From assembly GCA_947378695.1 (NCBI GenBank), contig CANCKZ010000022.1, positions 1 to 9,463 on the forward strand: a DNA stretch of 9,463 nt, read 5' to 3'. A program made the translations under genes and the position numbers. Source of the DNA: Rickettsiales bacterium. Its GTDB lineage: Bacteria > Pseudomonadota > Alphaproteobacteria > Rickettsiales > Deianiraeaceae. Below the pieces are notes generated by a model. The model did not search any database. It worked only from the letters and a program-made list of their open reading frames with translations, and was not told the origin of the DNA. This document shows, piece after piece, positions 7,277 to 9,463 of this stretch. The number at the start of each line of letters is the position of its first letter. Within the stretch, counting starts at the first letter, position 1.

Positions 7277-8512
7277 TTACAGAACAATTGTCGCCACTTC
7301 TTGATTTTGGTTAAGGTTTTTTAATGTGGCGGTTTTTGCCTCCAATTCCCTTTCGCCAATTACAATTGCAAACGAGTTTTCTATTGCTGAAAGTTTTTGA
7401 AGAGTTTTGCCAATTTTGTTTTTCTCAACGCAAATTTCTTGAAACGAGGCGTTTTGGTAGTCGTTTTTGAGGCGATTTATAACCGCAAAAGCGTCAAATT
7501 CCTGCGTTGTTATGAGGAAAATTTGCTGATTTGCCGGCGTGGAATCCAAAAGAAGCATAAGTCTTTCAATTCCGCCACCAAAACCAATTGCGTTCGTCTG
7601 TTTTCCGCCCATTTGTGAAACAAGTGCGTCATATCTTCCGCCGCCAAGAACCGCTAAATTTTCGCCATTTTCTGAAATTGGTGCAACAAATTCGAAAATT
7701 ACGCCGGTGTAATAGTCCAGACCACGAACAAGGTTTTCGTCAATCTCGAATTGAAGATTTTCAACCCCTGTAAGGAATTTTACGATTTTTTCAAGGGCAA
7801 TTTTATCATGCTCTGAGTGAAAATCCGAGATTTTTGGCACGCCAGCAAGAAGGGCGATGTCTTGTTTTTCTTTGCTATCCAAAATGCGAAGAGGGTTTTT
7901 TTCAAGTCTAACCTTGCTTGTTTCCGAAAGTTGTTCAAAATGTTTTGCGAAATACTCCTTCACGGCAAGGGTATATGGCACTTTTGCATCGCCAAGATAG
8001 TTCAACAAAAGCTTCACTTTGCCAAGAACTTCAAGGTTTTGCAGAATTTCAATTGCAACCGCAAAGGCAATGACATCTGAATTTTCGTTGAAACATTCGA
8101 AATTTATTTGGTGAAACTCACGGTATCTGCCTTTTTTTGGACGGTCGTAGCGGAAAATTTGCCCCCATGAAAACAAACGAAGTGGGGCTGGGTGTGAGTG
8201 TAATTCGTGATTTTCCAAAAACGCACGAACAATTCCTGCGGTGAATTCGGGTCTGAGTGCAAGGTGGCGATTTCCACCATCTTGAAAACGGTAAAGTTCT
8301 TTGGAGACAGCGTCCGATGTTTCCCCGATGTTTCGCTCAAAAAGTTCAACATTTTCAAATGTTGGCGTGCGAATTGTGTTGAAATTGTGCAATTTTCCAA
8401 CTGCGGAGGCACAATTTATAATTGTCTCGAATTTATCGTAGCTTGCAAGGAAAATATCCTGCGTGCCTCGTGGCTTTTGGAAGTCTTCACTATTTTGCAT
8501 TTTGTGCATCAT
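7277..8512 (-). CDS. hisS: Histidine--tRNA ligase
   Basis: HisRS is the cytoplasmic class II synthetase that charges tRNA-His with histidine. It begins with the typical KPRGTQDI (13-20). Motif 1 is in the following region, then ELFERNIGETSDAVSKELY (56-74) and LALRPEFTAGIVR (84-96). Motif 2 is IFRYDRPKKGRYREFHQINFE (119-139). The histidine-binding signature LVRGLDYYTG is at 261-270. Motif 3 is AVLGGGRYDALV (287-298) with GFGGGIERL (310-318). The C-terminal anticodon-binding domain runs from about 328 to the end, with VIGERELEAKTATLKNL at 384-400. The length of 411 is normal. Starts are possible at codons 1, 2 or 5; no Shine-Dalgarno sequence decides. The first 20 codons and upstream bases are duplicated 179 bp upstream. 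It probably shares a transcript with pstA and may have its own promoter (8555-8563). Confidence 0.98.
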   Translation of the reverse strand: MMHKMQNSEDFQKPRGTQDIFLASYDKFETIINCASAVGKLHNFNTIRTPTFENVELFERNIGETSDAVSKELYRFQDGGNRHLALRPEFTAGIVRAFLENHELHSHPAPLRLFSWGQIFRYDRPKKGRYREFHQINFECFNENSDVIAFAVAIEILQNLEVLGKVKLLLNYLGDAKVPYTLAVKEYFAKHFEQLSETSKVRLEKNPLRILDSKEKQDIALLAGVPKISDFHSEHDKIALEKIVKFLTGVENLQFEIDENLVRGLDYYTGVIFEFVAPISENGENLAVLGGGRYDALVSQMGGKQTNAIGFGGGIERLMLLLDSTPANQQIFLITTQEFDAFAVINRLKNDYQNASFQEICVEKNKIGKTLQKLSAIENSFAIVIGERELEAKTATLKNLNQNQEVATIVL

Positions 8513-8534
8513 TATTTGTTTCGTTCGTTTGTGT
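8453..8534 (-). repeat. Inner copy of 82-bp direct repeat (functional hisS start)
   Basis: These 82 bp match 8632-8713 at 80 positions. The mismatches are at 8492 (A here, G in the other copy) and 8526 (C here, T in the other copy). The copy covers the first 20 codons of working hisS and 22 bp upstream. The 8492 change is synonymous in the hisS frame (AAT/AAC, Asn). Read in the frame corresponding to plsX in the other copy, this copy would end in TAG one codon earlier. Confidence 0.95.
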
Positions 8535-8554
8535 GTAGCTTTTTACGCTGAAAA

Positions 8555-8563
8555 ATTGTAGCA
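8555..8563 (-). promoter_or_regulatory. Putative extended -10 promoter for hisS
   Basis: On the minus strand TGCTACAAT fits the extended -10 pattern TGnTATAAT with one mismatch. No good -35 box is seen at 16-18 nt, which extended -10 promoters can tolerate. Transcription would begin near 8548, about 36 nt before the hisS ATG at 8512. It lies in the 97-bp sequence separating the two repeat copies, so it would serve hisS and possibly pstA independently of plsX. Consensus match only. Confidence 0.38.
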
Positions 8564-8571
8564 TAATTATT

Positions 8572-8691
8572 TCAAAAAACTTGCGTAATGCCTGTGGGGT
8601 TGAGAATATCGTGGCGAAAATTTGACCAATCAATATCCTGCGTGCCTCGTGGCTTTTGGAAGTCTTCACTGTTTTGCATTTTGTGCATCAT
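8572..8691 (-). pseudogene. Remnant hisS start (20 codons) upstream of hisS
   Basis: The open frame from the ATG at 8691 gives 39 residues. The first 20 are identical to HisRS residues 1-20, including KPRGTQDI. Homology then stops exactly at a codon boundary (8632), and 19 unrelated residues follow before a stop at 8572-8574. It lacks every catalytic motif, so it cannot be an active synthetase. The first 26 bp overlap the end of plsX in another frame. It is best read as the broken start left by duplication of the plsX-hisS junction. It might still be translated as a short upstream peptide, but with only two His codons (His4 and one in the unrelated tail) it does not look like a histidine attenuation leader. 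Confidence 0.7.
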
Positions 8692-8713
8692 TATTTGTTT
8701 CGTTTGTTTGTGT
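8632..8713 (-). repeat. Outer copy of 82-bp direct repeat (plsX 3' end with dead hisS start)
   Basis: This copy lies 179 bp from the inner one in the same orientation, with 80 of 82 bases identical. Its upstream part encodes the last residues of PlsX and the plsX stop (8666-8668). In another frame it encodes the first 20 HisRS residues. Beyond 8713 and below 8632 similarity to the inner copy's flanks fades; there is only a short gapped ACACAAAC-like resemblance just outside. The 97 bp between the copies (8535-8631) show no match to hisS or plsX by eye. Confidence 0.95.
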
Positions 8714-9463
8714 TGATTCTGCGTTGTGCTCTTCATGAATTGCGTGGATTTCTCGGCGAAGTTGCTCGTTAATACCAGATTCAACCAAGTTGCAAGTTGT
8801 TGTTATTGCGTTTGCAAAACCTTTGGAATTACTTGAACCGTGACTTTTCACCGTTATTCCATTCAGCCCAAGGAACATTGCTCCGTTGTAGTTGTTTGGA
8901 TCAATCTTTTTGTGTATTTTCTTGAAGCAAGGGTAGGCGATTGCAACGGCAATTTTCCCTAAAATTGATGACATTAAATATTTTTTCAAGAAAAATTTCA
9001 TAGTCTTTCCCGAGCCTTCCATCGCTTTCAAAACAATATTTCCGGTAAAACCGTCTGTGACTATCACATTTGTTTTTCCATTGTGAAGAGTGTCGCCTTC
9101 GATGAATCCCGTGAAATTTTTTGCTAATGGCGAGTTTTGAAACAAAGCGTAAGCCTCCTGAACAAGTGCCGTGCCTTTGTTTTCCTCCGTTCCAATGTTC
9201 AAAATTCCAACTGTTGGGTTTTCAATATTAAAAGCACATTTCAAAAATGCAGAACCCATAATTCCAAATTCAAGGAAGTTTTGCGGTGAGCATTCGGTGT
9301 TTGCACCCATATCTAGCAAAACGGAAACAGATTGAACCGACGGAATTACCGTGCAAATTGCTGGGCGAGTGATTTCCTCAATTGTGCGATAGTAAAGCTT
9401 GGAAAGGCTCATCAAAGCACCCGTATTTCCAGAGGATATCGTTGCGTGAGACCTGCCTTCTTG
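8666..9463 (-). CDS. plsX: Phosphate acyltransferase PlsX (5' part beyond window)
   Basis: PlsX converts acyl-ACP and inorganic phosphate to acyl-phosphate, the donor for PlsY in the first step of phosphatidic acid synthesis. The frame is open at the right edge; 265 residues are visible and the N-terminal part (probably 80-90 residues) is missing. Diagnostic blocks are SSGNTGALM next to the edge (about 9413-9439), LLDMGANTEC, VGILNIGTEENKG, FIEGDTL, VIVTDGFTGNIVLKAMEGSG, DPNNYNGAMFLGLNG and VKSHGSS, then the usual FANAI...LVESGINEQLRREI ending. The last 25 or so residues (after IHAIHEEHN) are a polar Asn/Thr/Gln-rich tail beyond the normal end. Most of this tail's final codons lie in the outer repeat copy. 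plsX is commonly followed by fabH; here hisS follows. Confidence 0.97.
   Translation of the reverse strand, partial: QEGRSHATISSGNTGALMSLSKLYYRTIEEITRPAICTVIPSVQSVSVLLDMGANTECSPQNFLEFGIMGSAFLKCAFNIENPTVGILNIGTEENKGTALVQEAYALFQNSPLAKNFTGFIEGDTLHNGKTNVIVTDGFTGNIVLKAMEGSGKTMKFFLKKYLMSSILGKIAVAIAYPCFKKIHKKIDPNNYNGAMFLGLNGITVKSHGSSNSKGFANAITTTCNLVESGINEQLRREIHAIHEEHNAESTQTNETNNDAQNAKQ

Noticed and set aside
8207..8551. 114-codon plus-strand open frame opposite the hisS start
   Set aside because: It is antisense to conserved HisRS motifs and has no recognisable features.
8535..8631. Terminator, T-box or histidine attenuator upstream of hisS
   Set aside because: There is a short T-run (minus strand, near 8573-8578) but no stem before it. 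No T-box landmarks are visible, and the upstream ORF has only two His codons.
8453..8713. Insertion sequence or palindromic mobile element at the repeat
   Set aside because: There are no terminal inverted repeats, transposase or target-site duplication. The repeated DNA is identifiable as hisS/plsX sequence.

Overview
The window is a gene-dense, AT-rich bacterial chromosome segment. It carries housekeeping genes of a Gram-negative, respiring bacterium: a complex I subunit, an MCE/Mla lipid-transport protein, phospholipid synthesis, vitamin B6 and haem synthesis, a phosphate ABC transporter and a tRNA synthetase. The protein types fit an alphaproteobacterium, perhaps from an AT-rich, streamlined lineage such as Rickettsiales or Holosporales. 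That placement is inference from family resemblance and compactness, not from a marker gene. I see no rRNA, tRNA, CRISPR array, insertion sequence, phage gene, toxin-antitoxin pair or defence gene.

Layout, left to right. An ExoD-family membrane protein (+, 1-702) converges on pdxJ (-, 699-1427), and their stop codons overlap. A 76-bp divergent spacer holds a good promoter for pdxJ, whose -35 box is shared head-on with a weaker candidate for the other strand. A tight plus-strand cluster follows: mlaD (1504-1974), pstS (1980-2999), nuoG (2989-4932) and a protoporphyrinogen-oxidase-like flavoprotein (4932-6098). Each gene starts within 5 nt of, or overlapping, the previous stop. It converges on pstA (-, 6095-7219), again with overlapping stop codons. 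The minus strand runs plsX (partial, entering from the right edge to 8666), hisS (8512-7277) and pstA (7219-6095).

The genes do not form one pathway. They look like a reshuffled housekeeping set: pstS and pstA are separated and lie on opposite strands, nuoG has no other nuo gene beside it, and plsX is followed by hisS instead of its common partner fabH. The most unusual feature is at the plsX-hisS junction. An 82-bp segment covering the hisS start region is present twice, 179 bp apart, with two mismatches. The outer copy forms the 3' end of plsX and contains a dead 20-codon hisS start. The inner copy is the working hisS start. The 97 bp between the copies contains a plausible new hisS promoter. 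This looks like duplication that resolved an overlapping gene pair.

I find no convincing evidence of a new multi-gene biological system here.
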